A stretch of DNA of 64,000 nucleotides from Pilaira anomala (Eukaryota; Mucoromycota; Mucoromycetes; Mucorales; Mucoraceae): the NCBI GenBank assembly GCA_025716855.1, contig JAIXMQ010000037.1, positions 1 through 64,000 of the forward strand. Reading direction: 5' to 3'. Of this stretch, positions 1 to 11,095 are shown piece by piece. Each line of letters opens with the position of its first letter. The first letter of the stretch is position 1. Position numbers and translations under genes: made by a program. The notes below the pieces were generated by a model that saw only the letters and a program-made list of their open reading frames with translations, did not search any database and was not told the origin of the DNA.

Positions 1-901
1 GCCATTTTACAAAACAATCCGACATCTAGAACGCCAGATATACATTTAAGCTCTTTGTATAACTCAAGGGGGTCTTTTAGGGGACCAAAATCACAATCAA
101 TAATAAAGTTTCCGTTGTCTGTAACCACAGGACCTACTTTGTGTGTAGGTGCAGCCATTCTAAGATTCAGGTTTGCCTTGGGAAATATCTTTTCGAGTGT
201 GATCATAATTGACGATGCTGCTACTGGCATTACTTCAACTGGTATGCCTTGTTTCCACTAATAAATTAAAATATATGTCAAATTAAATAAATCATTGAAA
301 GGTTATTTCGAATTAATATACCACTGTTCCGAGTTGATTTGATTTCTTACTGACGTCTAAGTAATTTTTAGTTGTAAGATACAAAAAGAAATAATATTGC
401 ATAATTTACTATATTTTTTATTATTATTATTACCAGCAATGAGTACATATTTACGTGAAGCTTGAGCAACAAATTTTTCTTGGAAGAAACAACCTCTTCT
501 TCCCTTGATAGCGTTTAAATCTGGGTCAATTTCATCTGCACCATCTACCATAACGTCAACTACTGGGTACCTATATAAAAATGCTTGTGTAAATGATAAA
601 ACTAAAGAACGTATTTTCTTTTGTTATCTTACTGTTCCAATGAACCTAGTCTGAGTTTATTGGAAACGATCAATTGTCGTGTTTGGAAACTTGTCGGTAT
701 ACAAGTTACGGTCTCAGCCAATGGACTTTTCCCCAAATATTCGAGAGCGTGAACGATGGTGGTTCCTGAACCAATTCCTATAACCGATGGTTTACTTTCA
801 ATCAAATCTTGTATGGCTTTGATTCCGGCCCATTTTTTTCCATTAACGTTGTCAGGTAACGTACTTGAAGGTTGCTTAAAAGTGGTAGAGCCTTGCCGCA
901 T
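1..901 (-). CDS. RKI1: Ribose-5-phosphate isomerase, four exons visible, 3' end off the window
   Basis: Interconverts ribose 5-phosphate and ribulose 5-phosphate in the non-oxidative pentose phosphate pathway, in the cytosol. Exons read on the minus strand are 901-633, 570-434, 356-322 and 257-1. The joined frame gives IGIGSGTTIVHALEYLG (substrate-binding loop), CIPTSFQTRQL, VMVDGADEIDPDLN and the catalytic-region KGRRGCFFQEK, then KWKQGIPVEVMP-type sequence near the C-terminus; all are hallmarks of type A isomerases. Exon 3 is only 35 bases, supported because it restores the frame between exons 2 and 4 and encodes the expected KKSNQLGT stretch. About 232 residues are visible of a usual 240-270, so only a short C-terminal tail is missing. 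The start at 901 is the first Met before the conserved core. Identity is firm; exon edges are inferred from consensus sites. Confidence 0.93.
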
Positions 902-1872
902 ACTATTATTTTTTAAACCAAGGAAAAGAGAAGAAGATAAATGAAGTGAACGACGAATTTTAATGATGAAGTTAGATCAGTAGTATAAATATACAAACGT
1001 TTTCTGTGTTAATTGGTATTTATATTTAATATTACTATAGGGAGAATTAGCTCGGGAATTAATGAATTGATAAAAGTACTATGCTTTTTTCAATATTTTA
1101 TGAAACTAATTTAAATCCAATTACAAATAAACTTCTTCTACGGCATTAAAAATTATGGCTCTGTATTAAGATGCCATATCGGATACTTTTTTTTTTGTAT
1201 AATGTAAAGATATAAATTATGCTCAAATATATTTTATTTGGCCAGCTTTTCTTTGTTTGAAGGATGAACTACAATCAAAATAGTTTTCTTCTAAAGTAGT
1301 ATTGTGCTCATTTTTAGATTAATTCCTTGCGAGAATTAAAATGTCAAGTTGATATAGTCACCCATCAGCAAGAGATTGGTCTGTGTGTTTTTTTTTGTGT
1401 AATGCATAAAAAAATTAAATTCAGTTACAATTTCCTGGTACCATATTAACAGGGTATTTTCAACACGGTCCATACAATAATTGCCATGACAACAAAAATT
1501 TCAGGTACGGTGGCACATTTGATAAGCGATTAAAAAAAAAGTTTAAATCGTGCCGTAATATCCATAAACAAGAATTCTATTTCTCTTTAGATGTCTTAAG
1601 TGAATGCCAAGGAATTGAAACAAAAAAGAGTTGTATTCTTTGTTGTACACCAATGGATAATAACGCTTCCCTTTTCCGACAGTCACGAGAGTTAAAAAGA
1701 AGTATGCGTCAAAATTGCTTCCGACCACCCCGGGTGTTTAAATAAATTAACCTTCCTTTTTTTTTCTGGCATCCCCCTTTCAAATCTTCTTTATCATTTG
1801 AATTTAACCAAGAAAAAGAAATAGATACTAAGAAAATAAAAGAAGACTTCTATCGAAATAAAATAAAAAATA
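902..1872. other. Intergenic region
   Basis: AT-rich spacer between the divergently transcribed isomerase and FAM210-like genes, so it should hold both promoters. A 61-codon minus-strand ORF (1728-1543) has no recognisable composition or splice context and was not called. Nothing else is supported. Confidence 0.5.
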
Positions 1873-2511
1873 ATGTCCGTCCGTTCAGCTTCTTTTGTTC
1901 GAAATATAATGTTTAATAAAGCTTTAGTACCTGCTTTTCGACCTATTGCTAGAGTTAAACCAGCTGCTTTCTCGAAACCTATGAGATACTATACCAGTCC
2001 AACAACTCAACAAGAAGCATCCAAAATTTCATCCATGGCTTCTTCTCCAGAAATCATTCAAGCTGCTAAAGCCGAGCCAAAAGAATCCAAATTGAAAGGA
2101 CTTGCAAAGAAGTATGGTGTAGTTGGTGTCCTTGTATATCTCGGTGTGGGTGTAGTGGATTTAGGAGTTACATTTGGTATCATTCAAGTAGCTGGTTTAG
2201 ATAAAGTAAAGGCTTTGGAAAAGGGAGTATTGGATGTAATGTATAATACGGGAGAGAAATTTGGAATGAAAAAGAAGCAACCAGCTTTGATTGAGAATGA
2301 CAGTCATGTTGTCTTAAACAACGAACAAGATACCCCCTCTCTTGCTTCTGTATTCCTTTTAGCTTACGGTATTCACAAGACCCTTTTACTTCCTGTTCGA
2401 CTTGGTATTACAACAGCTATTACACCAGCTATCGTACGTAAATTACATCAAATGGGCTGGGCTCGTTATTTTCCTAGACTTTTAGGCGGTTCTGTGCCAA
2501 AAAAACCTTAA
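1873..2511 (+). CDS. Mitochondrial FAM210/DUF1279-family protein
   Basis: A 212-residue single-exon protein. The first ~40 residues are rich in Arg, Ser and Ala with almost no acidic residues (MSVRSASFVRNIMFNKAL...), a typical mitochondrial presequence. Residues ~76-115 (GLAKKYGVVGVLVYLGVGVV followed by DLGVTFGIIQVAG) match the DUF1279 core: a short amphipathic KKYG segment followed by one membrane helix. A second hydrophobic stretch with conserved LAYGIHKTLLLPVRLGITTA occurs at ~165-190, again as in DUF1279 proteins, which ends the family domain. Family members (animal FAM210A/B, yeast Nat2) sit in the mitochondrial inner membrane; their molecular role is not firmly settled. The start is chosen because it opens the presequence and is preceded by an A-rich leader. 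Confidence 0.8.
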   Translation: MSVRSASFVRNIMFNKALVPAFRPIARVKPAAFSKPMRYYTSPTTQQEASKISSMASSPEIIQAAKAEPKESKLKGLAKKYGVVGVLVYLGVGVVDLGVTFGIIQVAGLDKVKALEKGVLDVMYNTGEKFGMKKKQPALIENDSHVVLNNEQDTPSLASVFLLAYGIHKTLLLPVRLGITTAITPAIVRKLHQMGWARYFPRLLGGSVPKKP

Positions 2512-2689
2512 ATTACATCCTATAATTAATATCTTCTTTTTTGCATTATATATCACACTGTACAATAATAAATAAAATCCCAATCCTTTTTTTTTTTAGA
2601 AAAACATAAGCCACTATGAGTTTAGTTTTCGTGTAACACGTTAGAATAAATGTTTATTAAATAGGCAGTAAAGTAGATTGTAAATGTTA

Positions 2690-4330
2690 TTAAATTAATT
2701 GGAAGCGATCAACTTCAGTAGGACAGTATACTTCCAAGTTATTGGTCCATTTCAAGATAGATGGCTTATTAGCAATGGGAAGGAAGAAGGTATTCCATAA
2801 GGACTATATAAACATAAACGTTAATAAAGTGTAATTGATATATTATATACGAGCGTATAAATGATTGTATACCTTTGCGACGTATTCGTGGCCCAATGTA
2901 CTAGGATGGAAACAATCGACGCTACTATAAGACAGAAAGAAATTTTAGCCAAAATAATTAAATATACTGCGGCAAAGAAAAACTTACCTCAATCCTTGGA
3001 CAGGGAAACTAGCAATATCAATATTAGCAGGAGTGAACATGACACCAAATGTGTCAGTTTGCTTGGGCTTGTATTTCTCATAGATTTGCTTCAATTGTTT
3101 AGAATAACCTGTATTAAAATAAATGTCAGGGGAAATGTTTGGTTACGCACTTTTTTATATATAGGCATACCAGCAGCTACAGCATCCATGGTAGGACGAT
3201 ATTTCTTGTCGATGGCACAAGGACATTCAACAGCATTAAAGATAAAATCGGTATTTTTGAATGGCATACAGTATTCTTCGTTAGCAGTAACGGTATAGAC
3301 TTGAGTAACATTGAAGTTTCCGACTAATTTTAATAGAAAGTTAGCATAAGCATCAGACTTGCTGTTATTAGTAGCAACTTACTAAGATTAATAAGGACAC
3401 GAGGAACAGTTTGTCTGATACGTTCAATGGCATTAGTAACATGCTCACCGTACTTTTCGGGGGTTAATAAAGGAATTAAATCATTGATACAAGATGCACA
3501 TTGGTCATTACCTATAAACAAATATTTTAGTTTACAAAATACACAGTATGAAAAAAAGTTACTTACTTCCAATTTGAAGATTAATCATTTTCCAGTCCTT
3601 ATTGTAGTCAACTCCAGGAACAAATTTCATTGCTAAAAAAAAGAGGAGGGGACGTCAGTTGATATGAATTAAACAAGTCAAAAAAATTTGACATATGAAA
3701 ATACCTGGAAGAAGATAGTCAAGCATATTATCGAGATTCATAGCTAAACCAGCACTTTGTGCAGCGTTCAATACATCTCTGAGAGGTCTATCTATAGAGT
3801 TTTACATCCGTGTTAATTATTACTATACTCTTTTTGGACAGCAGTTCACTTACATTGGAAAGGGGGACAAAGAGGACCATAACAGATTTCAGCTAAATGT
3901 TCGCCTACAGAAGCGCCTTTTACCTTAGGACTGTACTTTTTGATAAAGTTAGGGATAGTAATAGCACCGGAATCTCCACCGCCGCCATAACTAATACCAC
4001 GATACTCAGTAATACTCTTAAGGTTAATGACTGATCCTTGAACGCCAGCAGCAGCAAAACCAGCCATAATACTATAATAATAAATCAATATCCATACATT
4101 TATTAGAGACGGAAGTCTTAAGGCTAAACTATTCTTCTTATATAAACTTACCTATCACCGAGAGCAGCGACAACTTTAATGTCATCAGGACGAAGATCAG
4201 ATACCTTTGTAGGAGGACTTGATCTAGGTGTTAATGCAGGACATTTATCGATTGATGGAGCAGTACCAGCCTGGACTCTAGCAAAAAGGAAAGTTGTAGC
4301 TAACGTTAAAGCAACGAAATTAAAACGCAT
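2690..4330 (-). CDS. Secreted GDSL lipase of the phospholipase B1 type, nine exons
   Basis: Predicted esterase/phospholipase that hydrolyses acyl esters, probably secreted. Exons on the minus strand: 4330-4152, 4071-3854, 3791-3705, 3632-3567, 3511-3383, 3323-3171, 3108-2988, 2924-2873 and 2803-2690, about 372 residues. The N-terminus MRFNFVALTLATTFLFARVQAG is a signal peptide. DDIKVVAALGD plus S, split over the first intron, is the GDS nucleophile block; YRGISYGGGGD is block II; WKMINLQIGSNDQC is block III; VDCFHPSTLGH carries the catalytic Asp and His of block V. The spacing and the order (IKVVAALGDS, YRG, GGD, GSND, DCFHPS) match animal PLB1 repeats rather than bacterial GDSL enzymes; animal PLB1 carries four repeats, this has one. 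Every intron starts GTA and ends AG. Orientation is convergent with the FAM210-like gene. Confidence 0.9.
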
Positions 4331-6110
4331 TTTGTATTGTTGCTGTTTATTTGTAATTAGTTAATAATAAAAAAAGAAACTGTGGATTTTTGCCTCCTTT
4401 TTATACATGTTCTTTAGATGCTTTGATACTATACTATAAACGGATGCAATTCCATTTTCTTTTACACAAGATATTCTCTCTTTTTTTTTTTGTTACACGT
4501 CCTTTTGTTTTACATGTAATGTATGCATGATATTTTTTGGAATTACTACAAGTGAGATATGAACAAGAAAAAATACAGATTAATAAGCATCTGATGTATA
4601 TCTGTTCATATATGTAATTTACGGCGACTTTTTCTTCGTGAATTACATGTCTTTTAGCGTAACATTGTACAAGGCAAATTGAGAAGAATATAGTGAGAAA
4701 AGTTTATGAAGATTTTTTTTCCAAGTTACAATAGCAAAAGTAATAGGGCCTTAAAAAAATTGTTGCATTATATCCACAAAATAGGTTACAAAGTGCATCA
4801 TGTGTAATATACATAAATACGGGAGAATTAAATGTGAGTGTTTTTCTGCTATATCGTAAAGTTAGATATTATTTATAAACGTATATATAATAATATATAT
4901 TCCCAAGAAATACTGCTTATTTATTGACACGAATCCCATTTTATCTGTTTGTTTACTAAAATTAAAGAAAAACACGTACCTAATTTTAATAAGATTTTAT
5001 GTTACATTCGATCCGTACGAGTGTAACCGTACACTTTATGGAAATTTACGATGGATCATACTACTTAATTAATTCTGTGTAAAAAAAAAGGTCCTTTCTC
5101 TTCATTTTAACGTAGCATTAAAAAAGAACATGCTAGATTGAGCATGACCTGTTTGCATTAATAAATATACCTCTTTACACATACGCACGCAATTAACATA
5201 TTACTAACACGTCTATCTTTTTTGGATTCAAACTTTTTTTTTTTAAAAAAAAAAAGGTAATTGGTTCATAACTTTACTCAGATTATGGGTTTTGTATTTT
5301 TTTGTACGAGTTGAATGTTTACTTTCAGTTGAATTGACATGACAAGGGTATAAATCTATTGGTCCCACTTTTTTTTTTTTTAGCTTTGTTCATTCGAATA
5401 AGTAAACTGCATTTTAATGCTCGTACCACTCAGTTCTACTGATCGGTATGGAAAAATTCACATGTAAATACTTGAACTACATAGTCAATGTTTATAATAT
5501 GGGTAAGTTACATGTTATACTACGATCAGATCGAGTGTCAGATGACCAGAATTCCTCTGCCCTGTCCTCTGGGAGAAAAAAAAAATAATTCTGTGATTAA
5601 TTCTTTTTTCCGGATGAACTGTTCCCGGTATTATTATTATACAAAACGAGTCGTCTTGTAAAACGTTATTAAATACTAAAACAAGAATAAAAGATTTTAG
5701 TAATAAATGAATTTTTAATACAGCCCTCCGTTTTGGTATACATTATTACTAATATTCCGTTCCCATAAAAATTGTGTTTCCAAGACTAATAATAAAAAAA
5801 AAAGTTAAAAAGTACCTACATCTTTTTGATATACTATTAACTCTTCTCTGCATATAATAAATTTGTGTACACTTGTTTTGCTTTAAGCACTCTTGATCCC
5901 GGGGCATCCTTTTATTATAAGTATCCAATTTTTCAATTTAATTTGTCGAATGCGATATAAACGAGAGATGCTTATAAATCACATTACACAGAAAGGAACA
6001 AATAATGCAAAGAAATGTCTGGTCCTTTTTTTTTTAAAAGAAATTTTTTGACAGCAAGAAAAATAAAAGACAAATCAACATCTCACGAAATTACCAAAAT
6101 CAACAAAAAG
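4331..6110. other. Intergenic region, no gene seen
   Basis: About 1.8 kb of very AT-rich DNA with many poly-T and poly-A runs between the lipase promoter and the tRNA gene. I found no ORF with plausible composition, no splice-joined coding frame and no second tRNA. Confidence 0.5.
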
Positions 6111-6193
6111 TGCTGACTGTGAGATTCGAACTCACGCCTCTTGCGAGACCGCAACTTGAGTGCGGCGCCTTAGACCAACTCGGCCAAATCAGC
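6111..6193 (-). tRNA. tRNA-Leu (anticodon CAA), no intron
   Basis: Read on the minus strand the 83 bases fold as a class II tRNA. The acceptor stem pairs 5' GCTGATT with 3' AGTCAGC (one G-U type pair) with discriminator A. The D-arm region has TGGCCGAGTTGG (A box), the anticodon stem CCGCA/TGCGG encloses loop CTCAAGT giving anticodon CAA, a variable arm follows (CTCGCAAGAG), and the T arm has GAGTTCGAATCTC (B box). A long variable arm and G18G19 are as expected for leucine tRNAs. Its first 15 bases, plus one base upstream, are duplicated at 11234-11249 by insertion of the adjacent LINE. Confidence 0.95.
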
Positions 6194-6194
6194 A
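6179..6194. repeat. Left copy of 16-bp target-site duplication
   Basis: CTCGGCCAAATCAGCA, identical to 11234-11249. This copy is the 5' end of the tRNA-Leu gene plus one flanking base; the element body starts at 6195. Flanking bases differ (A at 6178, C at 11233), so the repeat is exactly 16 bases. Confidence 0.88.
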
Positions 6195-6413
6195 CTGCTC
6201 TTTCACTTTTAAAATTTTTCAAAAAATTTGAAACTCCGCATTTTTTTTTTTTTTAATTTTAGAACTATCCATCCATCTATAAAAAGTATATAGTTAGATT
6301 AAGCAACACTTTTAGAAGGTACATCCAAAAACCCCAACTCTCTATCACCTTTATTTCTCGAGATATCCGATTTTGAAAAACAACAACTTTTTTGAAATTA
6401 ACTTGAAAATAAG

Positions 6414-7532
6414 ATGAACAACCCTAATGTCGAAATGCTCCTGCAGGAACTTTCCTCCGCCATCGCAAATTTAAACTCAAAATTTGACGCCACCTCGGCC
6501 CGATATGAAACTATGATCCAGGAACTCCGTTCTGAAAATCAACGTCTCAGTAACGAAATGTCTCGCATACAATCGATTCTTAAAACTCTCCAAGGCTCTA
6601 CCCCTGGTACTGCCATGGAAATTGATGCTGCTCCCTCTGGTTCTGCTGCTAGTAAGTACAGTACTGCTACACCTATTGCTGTTCCATCCAATAAGCCTGC
6701 TACCGGTACTACTACTGTAACAAATAGTAAAAATAAACCTGTTACTACTGCTGCTGCCCCTTCTAACAACTGGGTTCAGGTTCTTAAGCGCAAGCCTAAG
6801 GCCCCCCTCTCGGATCGCAAGAAATCTGCTACTGCTCGTGCATTTTTCGCCCCATCTACTAACGACAGTAACGCCCCTACAGGTTATTGTTACGTGTACA
6901 TTCCTCGTTCACGCAACATTAACCGAAAGGATGTTCGTCATCGTTTCTCTGTTTTAGGTATTGAAACAGCTCGTGTTTTGGATATCTCGTTCCCTGCCCG
7001 ATCAGTAATTGGTGTATTACTTCATGAAGAATACAAGTCTACCTTCTTAAAGGTACTCACAGATTGTAAAGTGAAGCCTATCCAAGATTTCAACCCATGT
7101 GACCCTGTCCATATTGCTGATCCCAAGTACCAAGACTGGCCTGCTCCCCAACGTTCTCGTTTGGCTGTTGCTTTACAACAAGATAGATGTTATAATACTT
7201 TGAACTTCATCCGTGAGTATTTAGTTCCTAGTGTATCTAAATTTTTTGTAGCTCAAGCATGGATCCCTCAAGCTCTTGCCGCCAGTGTTATTCAGCACCG
7301 TCTTCCTCGTCCTGTTAAGAAGACACGTACTGAAAGCAGCTATGGTAAGTCTGCCGCCGATGAATTTGTTTCTGCTGTTGTTATTGGTGATCAAGACTGC
7401 GAAATGGGTGAAGAATTTGCAGAGAATGCGTACGATAGTGATAACAGCAATGACTCCACAACTGACGATGATGATGAAGCCCCTTGTAGTGAACAAGTTG
7501 ATCAACAGTCTCCCTCCTCTCTCTCTCAATGA
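6414..7532 (+). CDS. LINE ORF1 protein (nucleic-acid-binding, coiled coil)
   Basis: A 372-residue protein expected to bind element RNA and form the ribonucleoprotein. Residues ~5-60 (ELSSAIANLNSKFDATSARYE... and MSRIQSILKTLQG) have heptad spacing suggestive of a coiled coil. Residues ~60-145 are a low-complexity Thr/Ala/Ser/Lys linker. Residues ~160-240 (GYCYVYIPRSRNINRKDVRHRF onward) resemble a small RRM-like fold by strand/helix pattern, which is inference. The last ~60 residues are acidic (DSDNSNDSTTDDDDEAPCSE). No CCHC knuckle is visible. The stop overlaps the ORF2 start in the sequence ATGA. Confidence 0.85.
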   Translation: MNNPNVEMLLQELSSAIANLNSKFDATSARYETMIQELRSENQRLSNEMSRIQSILKTLQGSTPGTAMEIDAAPSGSAASKYSTATPIAVPSNKPATGTTTVTNSKNKPVTTAAAPSNNWVQVLKRKPKAPLSDRKKSATARAFFAPSTNDSNAPTGYCYVYIPRSRNINRKDVRHRFSVLGIETARVLDISFPARSVIGVLLHEEYKSTFLKVLTDCKVKPIQDFNPCDPVHIADPKYQDWPAPQRSRLAVALQQDRCYNTLNFIREYLVPSVSKFFVAQAWIPQALAASVIQHRLPRPVKKTRTESSYGKSAADEFVSAVVIGDQDCEMGEEFAENAYDSDNSNDSTTDDDDEAPCSEQVDQQSPSSLSQ

Positions 7533-10500
7533 TTGAGGAATACAACTACAACAATATCACGATAGGTCTTTGGAATGCTAATGGTCTCACCACTACTAGT
7601 ATCTCAGATGTCCTTTCCCACTGTCACTCCTTTACAATCCTCTTTATTACCGAAACCAAACTCCTTCCTCCTTTCCGCTTCGAATATACCAACAATTGGA
7701 CCCAATTCCATCTCTACGGCCCTCCTGTATTTGTCAATGCAAATTACAATAGAGGCTCCCAAGGAGTAATGGCTTTGGTCAATCCAAATTGTCCCGTCAC
7801 CGTCACTCATCTATTATCACCTAATCCGTACACCCTGTCTCTCCAATTTGGTAAATTGCGTATCTCCTGCCTCTATCTTCCTCCTTCTCTCTCTCTAAGT
7901 CAAGCCTTTACCGCTCTTAACTCTATACCCCTCCAGCAAGACTCAATCCTTTGTGGCGACTTTAACGCTCGTTTTCATCAGCTCTTAGGAGACGGTGATT
8001 GTAACGTTAGAGGAACTCAAATGGTTTCTTGGTGTGAAGAACGTGATCTGTCTATTCTTAATGCTACTCTAGCCTATGGTCAAGAAACATTTGCAAGAAT
8101 GATAAACAATGAAAAGCAATCAAGTATAATTGATTTATTTATTACTAATAATCCAGTTATATTACAGAATGCCTCTATGTTTGTGGATAAAAACCTGGCC
8201 CTTGGTTCTGATCACTGTGTCCTTTCTCTTACGTTTGATCTTGAAATTGATACTGCTGATACTAGAGTTATCCCTGATGCTGTAGCCCCTCGCCGCACCT
8301 GGAAATTGTCCAAACTAAAAGAATACAAACCTAGAGAATTATATAAGTCTACTTTCTTAAAAAATTCCAAAACTGTACTCACTACTTTAGATAATGCTTT
8401 ACAAGTAATCAACCATGCTCATACTACTACTGGCTCTAAACCTGACTTTGATGCTTTAAACAATTCAATTTGTACTGCTATCTACTCGGCTCTTGATACT
8501 ACTATTGGTGCTCAAAAACCAAGGCCTAAGACATGGCACAAGTACTGGACTACTGCCCTACAAGATGCTGCTGATCTTCGTAACCGTTGCTATCGTCGTT
8601 GGCGTAATGCAAATGGTATTGATAAGGTGGCTCGCTGGTCGGAATATCTCATTGCCAACAAACGTTTCCGATATGATATCCTAATTGCAAAACGTCTTTC
8701 GTGGCGCGATTATTGTCAATCAGTGGAAAACGATGTTGAAAAAGCCGTATCAATGATTAAACGCCAAAAAAGAAAACGCGAACAGTCTGGTACATTTTCT
8801 CATCCTGATGGTCCCACTGCTGCTGCTTCTGAAATGGTTGCTCATCTCGAACAGGTATACAACGGTAACTTACTCCCATCACCTCGATCTACTTTTTCTT
8901 CTTTTAGTGACAGTGACCTACCTCATGCTGTACCCGAAGATGATTCTAATACTGGTATATTTGATACTGACACCATAGAAGATCTTATTAAGGCCCTTCC
9001 ACGTCGAAAAGCTCCCGGTATTGATCACTTGCGTGCTGAAATGCTTGTCCCTATCAAGTCCCAACTTGCAATTATCTTGTCCAAGATGTTTGAACTATGT
9101 TGGTGTTGGTCAGATACGCCATCTCAATGGAGACATGCTCAAGTCTTTCCTATTTATAAGAAAGGTGACCCGGCTCTAGCATCTAACTACCGACCTATCT
9201 CGTTGACTTCTACTATTAGAAAACTATTCGAAATGGTCATCAAACCAACTGTAGAACTCTTCTCACCTCGAATTGATGTAGCTCAAGGTGGTTTCAAGAC
9301 TCAACACGCTGCACTGGATCAAGCACTCTGCCTCCATGAATTGATAAATGACTTTTACCGTCGCCACCATGACCGGTATCCAATTGTTGTTTTTCTGGAC
9401 ATTGCTATGGCATATGACTCTGTTGATCGCAATATAATTTGGAAATCTCTACAAGACACTGGAACACCTAAACCTTGGATTGGCCTGCTACAAAGTCTGT
9501 TTGACGATGTCTCCATCTCTGTACTCATTGGTAATGTTTCCTCTACTTCATTTTCACCAACAACAGGTGTACTACAAGGTTCTGTCTTAAGTCCCCTATT
9601 ATATTCTATATATATCAACACGCTGCCTGCTCTTCTCCGTGCTTATGCCTCTGCTGCTACTACCAAAATTGCCTTGCCCAATACTGACTCATCTGATGCT
9701 ACCAACTTTGAATTTACTCCCATTAATTCATTGTTATTTGCTGACGATGTAGCTATTTTTGGTACTCGTCCAGAAGTTGAAAGAATGCTACAAGCTGCTG
9801 CTGACCATTCGATCAAACTTGGTTACCGCTGGAAACCCGAGAAATGCGCTGTACTAAATCATACCACTGCTCGTTTTACCTCTGAAACACACTCGAACCC
9901 ACTCAAACTGTATGGTGTACCACTTCCTCAGGTTTCTGAATTCACCTATCTAGGCGTTCCTTTTGACAAGCGTGGTATCGACAATCGTGCTATGACTACA
10001 ATTCGTTCTCGTGGTACAATAGGTGCAATGGCTACATTACATCGTCTTGGTGCTAACCGCTCTGGCTTTTCGGTCCTTCTCAGCTCAAAACTGTATCGTA
10101 CTTTTGTCCGTCCAAAATTTGAATATGGCTTGGCCATTTCAAATTTATTCAAAAAAGATATCAAAGTTCTCGACCAGCTACAAGATCGTTGTTTGCGTCT
10201 AATGGTTGGTGGCCACCCTACTTCGTCAACTGTAGCTCTCAAACTCATGACAAACATACCATCAGTTAGCTGGCGTATTGAAGCCCTTATCACCAAGTAT
10301 TGCATTCGTTTTTCTACTCTGCCTGAAGACTGCCTCTTGAAACTGTTACAGCCTGCTCTCTCTGGTCCTTCTCTGCTTGAATCTCGTCTGAAAAAAAATC
10401 GTCTCTTCTTGTCGCTCCCGCCTGACTTTGACAGCTTCAGCCCATCTCAACTGACGCAATTTTTCTATACCGATCGCCAAAAACTACTTGATTCATTCAT

Positions 10501-10951
10501 GGAAACTACCGATCGTGTCCTGGCCAAAGCTTGTAGAAAAAAAATAGAAATTGATCCAATCCTGTATATACCTGCAACACGTACCGATCGTAGCCGTTTA
10601 CTTCGCTGGCGAATGGGCTGGTTACCCGGACGTCCTGTATCCTGTGTTTGTGACAATGACCATACTTCCCGCCGCCACTTTTCAACTATTGACTGTGATG
10701 CTATACCAAGTTCTGTTTTCGATAACCTCCCTCAGCCGCCACCTGGGGTTCATGTTATCGATTATACACTTAACTTGCTTTCAACTAATCCAAAGAATTA
10801 CTGCTCTTACTGGCCATATCTTCTTGAACTCCTCTGGTATATTGAATGCTGTATCTCTCCTACCACCAATTTCCCTGAAGATCCCGACTTTGGCTCCAAA
10901 TGGCGTATCCATTGTGCTCGTCGACCACTAGCTCCCGCTGTTTCTGACTAG
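7529..10951 (+). CDS. LINE ORF2 protein: APE endonuclease plus reverse transcriptase
   Basis: A 1140-residue polyprotein that nicks the target and copies element RNA by target-primed reverse transcription. Residues ~5-235 form an APE-like endonuclease: IGLWNANGL, FITETKL (catalytic Glu), CGDFNAR, SIIDLFITN and GSDHCVLS (catalytic Asp-His). Residues ~470-770 are the reverse transcriptase: PRRKAPGIDHL, NYRPISLTSTIRKLFE, VVFLDIAMAYDSVDR, TGVLQGSVLSPLLYSIYIN and the active-site LLFADDVAIFG. Near the C-terminus RWRMGWLPG followed by C-x-C, two His and a final Cys (~1030-1060) is a zinc-binding motif typical of several LINE clades. No RNase H domain is seen. It starts inside the last codons of ORF1, implying coupled translation. 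The frame is intact throughout. Confidence 0.95.
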   Translation: MIEEYNYNNITIGLWNANGLTTTSISDVLSHCHSFTILFITETKLLPPFRFEYTNNWTQFHLYGPPVFVNANYNRGSQGVMALVNPNCPVTVTHLLSPNPYTLSLQFGKLRISCLYLPPSLSLSQAFTALNSIPLQQDSILCGDFNARFHQLLGDGDCNVRGTQMVSWCEERDLSILNATLAYGQETFARMINNEKQSSIIDLFITNNPVILQNASMFVDKNLALGSDHCVLSLTFDLEIDTADTRVIPDAVAPRRTWKLSKLKEYKPRELYKSTFLKNSKTVLTTLDNALQVINHAHTTTGSKPDFDALNNSICTAIYSALDTTIGAQKPRPKTWHKYWTTALQDAADLRNRCYRRWRNANGIDKVARWSEYLIANKRFRYDILIAKRLSWRDYCQSVENDVEKAVSMIKRQKRKREQSGTFSHPDGPTAAASEMVAHLEQVYNGNLLPSPRSTFSSFSDSDLPHAVPEDDSNTGIFDTDTIEDLIKALPRRKAPGIDHLRAEMLVPIKSQLAIILSKMFELCWCWSDTPSQWRHAQVFPIYKKGDPALASNYRPISLTSTIRKLFEMVIKPTVELFSPRIDVAQGGFKTQHAALDQALCLHELINDFYRRHHDRYPIVVFLDIAMAYDSVDRNIIWKSLQDTGTPKPWIGLLQSLFDDVSISVLIGNVSSTSFSPTTGVLQGSVLSPLLYSIYINTLPALLRAYASAATTKIALPNTDSSDATNFEFTPINSLLFADDVAIFGTRPEVERMLQAAADHSIKLGYRWKPEKCAVLNHTTARFTSETHSNPLKLYGVPLPQVSEFTYLGVPFDKRGIDNRAMTTIRSRGTIGAMATLHRLGANRSGFSVLLSSKLYRTFVRPKFEYGLAISNLFKKDIKVLDQLQDRCLRLMVGGHPTSSTVALKLMTNIPSVSWRIEALITKYCIRFSTLPEDCLLKLLQPALSGPSLLESRLKKNRLFLSLPPDFDSFSPSQLTQFFYTDRQKLLDSFMETTDRVLAKACRKKIEIDPILYIPATRTDRSRLLRWRMGWLPGRPVSCVCDNDHTSRRHFSTIDCDAIPSSVFDNLPQPPPGVHVIDYTLNLLSTNPKNYCSYWPYLLELLWYIECCISPTTNFPEDPDFGSKWRIHCARRPLAPAVSD

Positions 10952-11095
10952 AACTAGACTTCGTCATACTGCTTTCGACTACCCACTATTACAATTTAAA
11001 CAACTTAGATGAGTAGCGTTCAGATGGCTAGTTAAATTCTTTATAGGATTTCACGTTCAAAACCTACACCTCAACCTTTTTATATTCTTTCGTTG

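Noticed and set aside
6539..6769. ORF on minus strand inside LINE ORF1
   Set aside because: Shadow of ORF1: its Val/Ala/Gly-rich sequence is the complement of the Thr/Ala-rich linker.
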